Assembly: GCA_023396345.1 (NCBI GenBank)
Contig: JAEWWO010000372.1
Coordinates: forward strand, 1-7,026
Length of the DNA: 7,026 nt
Origin: Bacteroidota bacterium
GTDB taxonomy: Bacteria > Bacteroidota > Bacteroidia > Chitinophagales > Chitinophagaceae
Direction: 5' to 3'
This document shows, one piece after another, positions 1 through 5,481 of the stretch. The position numbers and the translations under genes are program-made. Under the pieces are notes generated by a model that did not search any database, had not been told where the DNA came from, and saw only the letters and a list, made by a program, of their open reading frames with translations. Each line of letters starts with the position of its first letter. Positions within the stretch are counted from its first letter, which is position 1.

Positions 1-1423
1 GTGTAAGATATCCCAAACCCACATCCAGTAAGGTTTGCAGCCTCTGGTTTATTTCTGTCAGAATTCTCTTTGCTACTTCCTGCTGGTATTCATTGAGTTG
101 TATTTTGTCGAACCATATTTTTAAATCCTTCACCGGCATGTCTGCCAGTTCCGCAATATGTTTATTGTCTATTTTTACATATAATGCTTCTTTACGAAGT
201 CTGTAACCGTCGCAGTCAGGACATTCTGTTCTTCCTCTGTATCGGCTAAGCATTACTCTGTACTGAATTTTATACAGCTGAGATTGTACATCTGCAAAGA
301 AATCATTGATGCCGTGTACATATTGATTGCCATGCCATAAAATATGCATTTGTTCTTTTGTTAATTCAGCTACAGATTTATGGATGGGAAAATTAAATTT
401 GTGTGCGTTGTTTACAAACTGATTTTTCCACCATACCATTTTATCTCCTTTCCAGGCTGCTACTGCGCCTTCATAGACGCTCAATCTTTTGTCAGGAATC
501 ACAAGGTCTTTATCAATGCCTAATACATGTCCAAAACCTTCGCAGGTAGGGCAGGCGCCGTACGGATTATTCCATGAAAATAAATCGGGGTTAGGTTCTT
601 CAAATTTTATTCCGTCCAGCTCAAAACGATTGTTGTAGCTGCGCAATTCTTCTGCATCAATATCCAGAAACATTTCGCCGTAACCTTCGTAGAAAGCCGT
701 GTTGACCGAATCGGAAATGCGATGCACATCTTCTTCAGAAAAATCTTTTACTACAAAACGATCAATCAATACAAAACTCTCATTTTGCTTTTTAAATTTT
801 GAGGTGAGTTTTTTATCATCAAGTTCCAGTAAATCTTCAATGTTTTCAATTTCGGCAGATTTTTGAAAATAAATTCTTGAAAAGCCTTTTTGCTGAAGCA
901 AGTTCAGCTCTTCTCTGGTGTTCCTGTTTTCGTGTATATGAAAGGTAGAAAGTATGTAGACTTTTTGTTTCTCTTTTAATTGACGTACTTCTTTTACTAC
1001 TTCGGTTACATCATCTTTCTTTACAATTCTTCCACTTATGGGCGAATAAGTTATTCCGGCTCTTGCATAGAGTAAACGTAAGTAATCATAAATCTCGGTC
1101 ATGCTGCCAACCGTGCTTCTTGGTGTGCGTACGATTACCTTTTGTTCGATAGCAATTGCTGGACACAAACCTTTAATGTATTCTACATCGGGTTTTGACA
1201 TTCGATTAAGGAATTGTCGGGCATAGGCACTCAAACTTTCGGCATATTTTCTTTGTCCTTCGGCAAATAAAGTATCTATGGTCAGCGATGATTTACCACT
1301 GCCTGACACACCTGTAACAACAATAAAATTGTTGCGTGGAAATTCTGCATCTATGTTTTTAAGATTGTGCGTTTTAGCACCTTTAACGAAAATTACGTCT
1401 TTATCTTTAGTATTTTTTTTCAT
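1..1423 (-). CDS. uvrA: UvrABC excinuclease subunit A, N-terminal half (partial)
   Basis: UvrA is the damage-sensing ATPase of nucleotide excision repair; as a dimer it loads UvrB onto lesions. I translated 474 residues from the ATG at 1423-1421; the C-terminal half, including the second ATPase module, lies beyond the left edge (E. coli UvrA is about 940 residues). Visible motifs are the Walker A loop GVSGSGKSS at residues 38-46, the adjoining GQRKYAESLSAYARQFL stretch (56-72), the PRSTVGSMTEIYDYLRLLYAR block (101-121) typical of UvrA, and the pairs CPTC (291-294) and CPDC (401-404). The CxxC pair expected about 20-25 residues before CPTC is absent. The start is supported by a purine-rich GGAAAGGA about 7 bases upstream, a good Shine-Dalgarno-like site for this phylum. 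The wording (GLCPAIAIEQK, YSPISG) recalls one of the UvrA paralogue types I remember from Bacteroidota, so a second uvrA elsewhere in the genome is possible. Confidence 0.96.
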   Translation of the reverse strand, partial: MKKNTKDKDVIFVKGAKTHNLKNIDAEFPRNNFIVVTGVSGSGKSSLTIDTLFAEGQRKYAESLSAYARQFLNRMSKPDVEYIKGLCPAIAIEQKVIVRTPRSTVGSMTEIYDYLRLLYARAGITYSPISGRIVKKDDVTEVVKEVRQLKEKQKVYILSTFHIHENRNTREELNLLQQKGFSRIYFQKSAEIENIEDLLELDDKKLTSKFKKQNESFVLIDRFVVKDFSEEDVHRISDSVNTAFYEGYGEMFLDIDAEELRSYNNRFELDGIKFEEPNPDLFSWNNPYGACPTCEGFGHVLGIDKDLVIPDKRLSVYEGAVAAWKGDKMVWWKNQFVNNAHKFNFPIHKSVAELTKEQMHILWHGNQYVHGINDFFADVQSQLYKIQYRVMLSRYRGRTECPDCDGYRLRKEALYVKIDNKHIAELADMPVKDLKIWFDKIQLNEYQQEVAKRILTEINQRLQTLLDVGLGYLT

Positions 1424-1472
1424 TATTTTTTCCTTTCCTGTAAAGAAATCTGCTCATTCCTTACCACTTAAT

Positions 1473-1502
1473 CAAAGGTTAAAACAGATATATTTCTAAC
1501 AA
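1473..1502 (-). promoter_or_regulatory. Candidate uvrA promoter (Bacteroidota type)
   Basis: Read on the minus strand, TTG at 1502-1500 is followed after 19 bases by AACCTTTG at 1480-1473. This is one mismatch from the Bacteroidota -7 consensus TAnnTTTG, with a -33 TTG at the usual spacing. Transcription would begin near 1467, giving a leader of roughly 45 bases before the uvrA ATG. I saw no LexA-like operator on it. The assignment rests on consensus matching alone. Confidence 0.4.
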
Positions 1503-1600
1503 GTGAGTAAAGATAATTTTATTTTTCTGATGCAGAATAAGCAGAGTCATTTTTATCAGAATATTTAAACCTTGTCTGTACATTGAGGTCTTATGTAAGG

Positions 1601-1640
1601 TTTATTGAGAATTATTTCTTTTTATTGAGAATAATTTTCT
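1601..1640 (+). repeat. Two-copy 20-bp direct repeat, possible operator
   Basis: Positions 1601-1620 and 1621-1640 match at 17 of 20 bases and share the first 12 exactly (TTTATTGAGAAT). A weaker core, ATTGAG, recurs at 1582-1587. The 20-bp period is about two turns of the helix, so both copies would show the same face to a protein. The second copy runs straight into the -7 element at 1640, so the repeats occupy the place where a -33 element should be. Within the second copy, TGAGAATAATTTTCT matches 11 of 14 defined bases of a Fur-type 7-1-7 box, but in such AT-rich DNA this is only suggestive. Confidence 0.5.
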
Positions 1641-1647
1641 ATATTTG
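1640..1647 (+). promoter_or_regulatory. Candidate -7 element for the sigma factor gene
   Basis: TATATTTG is a perfect match to the Bacteroidota -7 consensus TAnnTTTG. No TTG sits 17-23 bases upstream, so the usual -33 element is missing; that space is filled by the direct repeats. Transcription from here would give a leader of about 120 bases before the ATG at 1773. The lack of a -33 element would fit a promoter that needs an activator or an alternative sigma factor, which is an inference. Confidence 0.4.
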
Positions 1648-1772
1648 CAAAATATTAATATAACTTATAACACAACTGCGTCTGAAAATATATTTACTCT
1701 AAAAGCAAAACAATAATAATTACCAAAAAAAGAGAATATCTTTTTTAAGGAATAAGGGAAAAATATATTTTC

Positions 1773-2369
1773 ATGAAGAGAAATTATAACGATTGTTCTG
1801 ATAATGAATTAATCCTGTCGTTTCAAAACGGCTGTAATATTGCACTATCTACTTTAATAAACCGCTACAAAGAAAGAATTTTTTCTTCTATATTTTATTT
1901 GGTTAAAGATCGGGCTTTGGCAGAAGATATCTTTCAGGATACTTTTATTAAGATAATAGAAACTTTACGTACCAAAAATTATAACGAAGAAGGTAAGTTT
2001 TTGCCCTGGGCACTGAGAATTGCGCATAACTTATGTGTAGATCATTTCAGAAAAATTAAACGCAGACCGGTAGTAGTTACTACCGACGCAACAGAAATGA
2101 GAGATATTTTTGAAGTGATGGGTATAGGCACCAACGAAAATGCAGAACAGAAAATAATGAAAGAACAGAGTTTTGCAAGTATTCATAAAATGCTGGACTA
2201 TCTGCCAAAAGAACAAAAGGAAGTAGTAGTTTTGAGACACTTCGGTGATTTAAGTTTTAAGGAAATAGCAGAAATGACCAATTGCAGTATTAATACTGCT
2301 TTGGGACGTATGCGATACGGATTGATGAATTTGAGAAAGATGGTTACGGAATACGATATCGCATTATAA
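1773..2369 (+). CDS. ECF-type RNA polymerase sigma factor (sigma-70 family)
   Basis: This 198-residue protein would direct RNA polymerase to a specific promoter set. The sigma-70 region 2 domain spans about residues 23-98, with AEDIFQDTFIKII (50-62) in region 2.2 and GKFLPWALRIAHNLCVDHFRK (74-94) in regions 2.3-2.4. A linker rich in polar residues leads to region 4 at about 135-190, where SFKEIAEMTNCSINTALGR (161-179) forms the helix-turn-helix. There is no region 1 or 3, which places it in the ECF group. It resembles a well-conserved Bacteroidota ECF type (FLPWALRIAHN, CSINTALGRMRYGL), recalled from memory. No FecR-like anti-sigma or SusC gene follows; the gene stands alone between the repeat-flanked promoter and a terminator, so it may be controlled mainly at transcription. 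The start has no close Shine-Dalgarno; the nearest GGG lies 14 bases upstream. Its regulon cannot be told from this sequence. Confidence 0.93.
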   Translation: MKRNYNDCSDNELILSFQNGCNIALSTLINRYKERIFSSIFYLVKDRALAEDIFQDTFIKIIETLRTKNYNEEGKFLPWALRIAHNLCVDHFRKIKRRPVVVTTDATEMRDIFEVMGIGTNENAEQKIMKEQSFASIHKMLDYLPKEQKEVVVLRHFGDLSFKEIAEMTNCSINTALGRMRYGLMNLRKMVTEYDIAL

Positions 2370-2410
2370 AATTGTACATTTTGTTTAGTTTAATAGAATA
2401 TTCAAACCAC

Positions 2411-2438
2411 GGTCCTGTCTCTACAGGGCCTTTTTTTT
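2411..2438 (+). terminator. Rho-independent terminator of the sigma factor gene
   Basis: GGTCCTGT (2411-2418) pairs with ACAGGGCC (2423-2430) as an 8-bp stem with one G-U pair and a CTCT loop, followed at once by eight T residues (2431-2438). It lies about 40 bases after the sigma factor stop codon. The T-run overlaps the stop codon of the convergent gene by two bases. On the minus strand the hairpin is not followed by a T-run, so it should act mainly in the plus direction. Confidence 0.9.
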
Positions 2439-2868
2439 ATGCAGGATTAAAATATTGAGGATGAATATCTATAAACGTTTTGATGATGTTTAATTCTTCG
2501 TCAATAAAATCAAGGTATTGATTGTGTAAAGTGTCAAGTTGCGGATATTGTTCGTATAGTTTAGTAAACTCTTCCAGTGTGAGTTCTTTTTCTAATTCCT
2601 GTTTATGATTAAGGTATATTTCTTTAGCGTCAAGTATATTTTGAGCCAGATGATTGGCTCCCATATAACGAAATGCTTCCGGCCAGGCATTTTCAAATAT
2701 ATATTCTCCGTAACCGTTTTGTATAAGCTGAATATATCCGCCGGCTCGGACATGACTATCCATGAGTAACAGAGCCTGAATAGTATGTTGAAAAATATTC
2801 AGCGTATCTGCTTTTTCATATTTTTCATTCAGCGACTGCAATAAATTTATAATTTCAGAGCTGCTCAT
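2437..2868 (-). CDS. Small acidic DUF4375/DMP19-like protein
   Basis: The 143-residue product shows the pattern I associate with the DUF4375 (DMP19) family: a helical segment with ALLLMDSHVRAGGYIQLIQN (32-51), an NGYGEY turn (51-56), then AWPEAFRYMGANHLAQNILDA (61-81). The Neisseria member DMP19 is known as a DNA-mimic protein that binds a transcription factor; most relatives have no assigned role. By my count there are 22 Asp/Glu against 9 Lys/Arg, so the protein is strongly acidic, as a DNA mimic would be. It has no signal peptide or membrane segment and is probably cytoplasmic. It follows the gldH-like gene by 15 bases and is probably the last gene of the yicC-gldH transcript. The ATG at 2868 is the only sensible start and lacks a Shine-Dalgarno. 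The family call is fairly secure; the function is not known. Confidence 0.75.
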   Translation of the reverse strand: MSSSEIINLLQSLNEKYEKADTLNIFQHTIQALLLMDSHVRAGGYIQLIQNGYGEYIFENAWPEAFRYMGANHLAQNILDAKEIYLNHKQELEKELTLEEFTKLYEQYPQLDTLHNQYLDFIDEELNIIKTFIDIHPQYFNPA

Positions 2869-2883
2869 GATTAGTAAATTTTT

Positions 2884-3342
2884 TTAGTTAGCTTTTTGTA
2901 TTCTTATTCCTACCGACATAATGCCTGTTAAGGTTTTATCCAGCATTTGATGTTGCAGGATGTATTTGTATGGTACGCTGGTAAGAATTAATGGTTTTTC
3001 ATTTATCCTGAACCTGTGTTCTATTAGATCATTCACCTGTTTGCCTTTCCAGTTACTTTCTTCGCCAAGATTAAAATTGTAAGTGGCAGCAAAGGTAGAG
3101 TCCAACGGTGAGCTTCTGCGAATGTTTACTCTAAGATTATTGTATTTATATGTATTGAGGTGACGTACTACAAAGTATACATTGTAAGCAATGGTAGTGT
3201 CTGCTACCGTGAAATCAAATTCAGGATAGTCAGATGTATGCCATTCTGTTTTTTTCAGGTTCTGTTTCTGTTCATACAGATTTTCCTGAGAAGTACAGGA
3301 TGCAAAAAGTACTACAACAAAAAATAGCAGATATCTTATCAT
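2884..3342 (-). CDS. gldH: GldH-family gliding motility lipoprotein
   Basis: GldH is a lipoprotein needed for gliding in Flavobacterium johnsoniae, where the Gld proteins support the type IX secretion and gliding machinery; homologues also occur in many Bacteroidota that do not glide. The 152-residue product begins with a short lipoprotein signal, MIRYLLFFVVVLFASC, placing the lipidated Cys at residue 16. The mature part carries the family-like pattern of a Trp near the start (W34), F-D-F-T-V-AD (42-48), YNVYFVVRHLNTYKYNNL (53-70), and NWKG (97-100). After the Cys the sequence is TSQENL, without the run of acidic residues linked to surface export in this phylum, so a periplasm-facing lipoprotein is more likely (inference). 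Its ATG shares one base with the yicC stop codon (TAATG), which suggests coupled translation. The match is by remembered pattern, and this protein alone does not show that the organism glides. Confidence 0.78.
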   Translation of the reverse strand: MIRYLLFFVVVLFASCTSQENLYEQKQNLKKTEWHTSDYPEFDFTVADTTIAYNVYFVVRHLNTYKYNNLRVNIRRSSPLDSTFAATYNFNLGEESNWKGKQVNDLIEHRFRINEKPLILTSVPYKYILQHQMLDKTLTGIMSVGIRIQKAN

Positions 3343-4217
3343 TACAGTATGTTCAGAATTTGTTCTTTTGCTTTTTCCAATTCGTCTTTCATTTGCACTA
3401 CATTCTTTTGGATTTCTGCATCATTGGCTTTGGAACCGGTAGTATTAATTTCTCTGCCCAGTTCCTGTAAAAGAAAAGATAGTTTTTTGCCTTTGCTCAA
3501 CTCATTGTCGTGAATTAATTCACGAAAATAAGCACAATGATTTTTTAGTCTTACCTGTTCTTCGCTGATATCCAGTTTTTCTATATAGTAAATCAGTTCC
3601 TGCTCAAACCGGTTGGTATCGTAGTTTTCAGCACCAACATTTTCCTGAATGGATTTGAGCAGATTTTCTTTTATTTTTTCTTTTCTTGCCGGAGCTAATT
3701 GCGCATTTACTTCTTCCAGGTTTTCAATATTTTCAATGCGTAGCAAAAGATCTTTTTCTAAAATGTTGCCTTCGTTTTTACGATGTTTATTTACTGCCTG
3801 TATGGCTTCATTAATAATTTCTTTTACAGCCAGCCATTCTTCTTCAGATATTTGCTCGGTATTGCCGGTTACAACATCAGGAAGTTTTAGCATTGCAGCA
3901 AAAAGGTTTTCGGTATTTAGTTGCAGTTCATCTGCTACTTCTTTTAAGGAAGTGTAATAAGACTTTAGTAAATCGGTATTTACTACTACGGGCTTGGTGG
4001 TTCCGTTTTGTTTAATAGTAATATTGCATTCCAGGGTTCCTCTTATCAATTGGTCGGCAAGCATATTTCTTATTTCAATCTCATAAGGTTTTAAATAAGT
4101 AGATATATTCATGCGCACATCCATTTGCTTTCCGTTAAGCGAGCGAATTTCTACAATGCATGTACTATTGCCAATTGAGCTTTCTGCACGTCCGTATCCG
4201 GTCATTGAATAAATCAT
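3342..4217 (-). CDS. yicC: YicC/YloC family endoribonuclease
   Basis: YicC proteins are conserved bacterial ribonucleases; the E. coli member has been tied to degradation of a small RNA. At 291 residues the length is normal. The N-terminal YicC domain starts with the hallmark MIYSMTGYGRAE and continues with VEIRSLNGKQMDVRM (22-36) and the segment IRGTLECNITI (58-68). The C-terminal DUF1732 domain is recognised by GKKLSFLLQELGREINTTGSK (243-263), then a helix with MKDELEKAKEQILNI. The start at 4217 is preferred over the in-frame ATG at 4205 because family members begin with a few residues before SMTG; the second ATG would remove them. A T7 tract, not a ribosome binding site, lies directly before the ATG. 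Yicc is often next to gmk in other bacteria, but here it is followed by the gldH-like gene with a one-base overlap. A candidate promoter lies just upstream. Confidence 0.95.
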   Translation of the reverse strand: MIYSMTGYGRAESSIGNSTCIVEIRSLNGKQMDVRMNISTYLKPYEIEIRNMLADQLIRGTLECNITIKQNGTTKPVVVNTDLLKSYYTSLKEVADELQLNTENLFAAMLKLPDVVTGNTEQISEEEWLAVKEIINEAIQAVNKHRKNEGNILEKDLLLRIENIENLEEVNAQLAPARKEKIKENLLKSIQENVGAENYDTNRFEQELIYYIEKLDISEEQVRLKNHCAYFRELIHDNELSKGKKLSFLLQELGREINTTGSKANDAEIQKNVVQMKDELEKAKEQILNIL

Positions 4218-4230
4218 AAAAAAATTTTCT

Positions 4231-4238
4231 CAAAGGTA
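4231..4238 (-). promoter_or_regulatory. Candidate -7 element of the yicC promoter
   Basis: On the minus strand this reads TACCTTTG, a perfect match to TAnnTTTG. It ends only 13 bases before the yicC ATG at 4217, so the transcript would have a leader of perhaps 6-9 bases. No clear TTG is found 19-21 bases upstream; a palindrome occupies the spacer instead. This would let the yicC-gldH-DUF4375 cluster be expressed apart from the upstream galactanase gene. Confidence 0.45.
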
Positions 4239-4250
4239 AACTTTAAGTTT
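4238..4250. promoter_or_regulatory. 13-bp palindrome next to the yicC -7 element
   Basis: AAACTTTAAGTTT is a perfect inverted repeat with 6-bp arms around one central T. It shares one base with the candidate -7 element and lies inside what would be the promoter spacer. This is a position where a dimeric repressor would block polymerase. It is short and AT-rich, so chance is a real alternative. Confidence 0.3.
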
Positions 4251-4299
4251 GAGCTTCTGTTTTAAACATCTGTTATTTTGCTGAATGTGTAGAAGCTGC

Positions 4300-5337
4300 T
4301 TATTCCATAAATGCATCCATTGCTTTGGATGGTTTGCCATCGTTGCGCCAGGCACTTAATGCATATTTGCTCCAGCTTCTTGCACCTTGTGGCTCCCAGT
4401 AAAACACACCTAAACCTTTTTGATTGGGTACTACTTTTACTTTTTGAATGACAGCTTTTAGCATGTCAAAAGTATTTTGTTCTTTTATATCTTCACCACC
4501 AACTTCTACCACCATCACTTCTTTGTTGTATCGCTGTACCATGTCGTTTAAGTTTTGTGCAAGGTCGTTGATATTTTGTGTATAATAGGGTTGTCCTTGC
4601 AGCCAATAAGGATAATAAGACATGCCGATGATGTCATATTTTGCTCCGTATTTTTGAGCATTATCAAACCACCAGCGAAAGCGCTCATTGTTATTTCCCT
4701 GATCCACGTGTAAGATTACTTTAGAGTTGGGACTTGCTTTTTTCACAGCATCATATCCCTGATTTATAAGCTGTACCAGTTGTGGCCAGTTGTCTGTACT
4801 GCCATCGGGATATAGCATTCCCGAAGGTATTTCGTTACCAATCTGTACCCATTCCGGAGATACGCCTGCAGTTTTCAATCCCTGCATTACATCAAGTGTA
4901 TAAGTATAAAGAGTTGTTTTTAGTTGTTCAAAATTTAGTTCTTCCCAGGCTTTTGGTTTGTGTTGTTTGCCCGGGTCGGCCCAGCTATCGCTGTAATGAA
5001 AGTTAATCATCACGCGCATTTCCCATTGTTTTGCTCTTACAGCCATTGCTATGGTTTCTTCTTTGCTGCAATGACCACTTTGCGGATCGTTGGACGGATT
5101 GACCCATGTGCGCAAACGAATGGAATTGATACCATGATCTTTCAAAATTTTAAAACAATCTTCCTGTACACCATTGTCGTTGTAAAACTTATATCCTGTT
5201 GCTTCCATTTGCGGAAGCCAACTGATATCGGCACCTTTGGCAAATGAGTAAGAAGATTTTGTTTGTGTAGCTTGTTTCACTTCGCATCCCGCAATGACGA
5301 GTGAGAATGACAGAATAATAAAAAAATATTTATGCAT
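4300..5337 (-). CDS. Arabinogalactan endo-beta-1,4-galactanase, GH53 lipoprotein
   Basis: GH53 enzymes cut beta-1,4-galactan side chains of pectin with retention of configuration. The 345-residue protein starts with a lipoprotein signal ending in VIAGC, with Cys18 as lipidation site, so it is probably anchored in the outer membrane. The (beta/alpha)8 catalytic domain fills the rest. It has GADISWLPQMEATG (35-48), NSIRLRTWVNP (71-81), FHYSDSWADPGKQ (113-125), WVQIGNEIPSGML (163-175) with the presumed acid/base Glu169, and VMVVEVGG (274-281) with the presumed nucleophile Glu278. FYWEPQG (312-318) and SAWRNDGKPSKAMDAF (328-343) close the barrel. The length is right for a single-domain member; there is no carbohydrate-binding module. 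No SusC/SusD pair or other glycosidase is seen nearby, unlike a usual polysaccharide utilisation locus. The stop codon is 82 bases from yicC, with no convincing terminator between them. Confidence 0.94.
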   Translation of the reverse strand: MHKYFFIILSFSLVIAGCEVKQATQTKSSYSFAKGADISWLPQMEATGYKFYNDNGVQEDCFKILKDHGINSIRLRTWVNPSNDPQSGHCSKEETIAMAVRAKQWEMRVMINFHYSDSWADPGKQHKPKAWEELNFEQLKTTLYTYTLDVMQGLKTAGVSPEWVQIGNEIPSGMLYPDGSTDNWPQLVQLINQGYDAVKKASPNSKVILHVDQGNNNERFRWWFDNAQKYGAKYDIIGMSYYPYWLQGQPYYTQNINDLAQNLNDMVQRYNKEVMVVEVGGEDIKEQNTFDMLKAVIQKVKVVPNQKGLGVFYWEPQGARSWSKYALSAWRNDGKPSKAMDAFME

Positions 5338-5457
5338 ACTTCAATTGAAATTGTGTGAAAAGATATAGAATAAAGATAATAATAAAAACAAATCTTTAAT
5401 TTTATGTGAATATATTTTATGTTGTAGCGTTCTTTACTGCAACTCTTTCAATTTTAT

Positions 5458-5465
5458 TACATTTG
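5458..5465 (+). promoter_or_regulatory. Candidate -7 element of the murA promoter
   Basis: TACATTTG matches TAnnTTTG exactly and lies 16 bases before the murA ATG. A CTG at 5437-5439, 18 bases upstream, could serve as a poor -33 element. The leader would be only about ten bases. On the opposite strand of this 144-base spacer I found only a poor -7 match (AAGATTTG, minus strand 5396-5389) for the galactanase gene. Confidence 0.45.
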
Positions 5466-5481
5466 TCACAAACGTAAATAT

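Larger units (their letters stand above)
1424..1772. other. Divergent intergenic region between uvrA and the sigma factor gene
   Basis: This 349-base AT-rich region separates two genes that are transcribed away from each other. It holds a candidate uvrA promoter on the minus strand (1473-1502), a 20-bp tandem direct repeat (1601-1640) and a perfect -7 element on the plus strand (1640-1647). A 7-bp inverted repeat, TTCTGAT at 1525-1531 and ATCAGAA at 1555-1561, has a 23-base loop and no evident role. The stretch 1650-1772 looks like an untranslated leader with no recognisable riboswitch. I see no credible small gene or RNA gene here. Confidence 0.7.

Noticed and set aside
1278..1499. Plus-strand open frame of 73 codons
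   Set aside because: It lies mostly opposite the 5' end of uvrA, whose reading frame has clear family motifs; the peptide itself resembles nothing.
1525..1561. Inverted repeat TTCTGAT / ATCAGAA in the uvrA-sigma spacer
   Set aside because: Seven base pairs with a 23-base loop are expected by chance in AT-rich DNA, and nothing near it suggests a role.
2031..2240. Minus-strand open frame inside the sigma factor gene
   Set aside because: It is antisense to conserved sigma domains and has a composition typical of a shadow frame.
3649..3957. Plus-strand open frame of 102 codons inside yicC
   Set aside because: It is antisense to a well-conserved gene; its Ser/Phe-rich product is what the complement of Lys/Glu-rich coding sequence gives.
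4252..4297. Inverted repeat AGCTTCT / AGAAGCT after the galactanase stop, considered as a terminator
   Set aside because: The stem is only 7 bp with a 32-base loop and no T-run follows on the minus strand.
4782..5247. Two overlapping plus-strand open frames opposite the GH53 gene
   Set aside because: They are antisense to strong GH53 motifs and show no recognisable domain.
5342..5353. Short palindrome CAATT-GA-AATTG just upstream of the galactanase start
   Set aside because: The arms are only 5 bp and AT-rich, so it is too likely by chance to call an operator.
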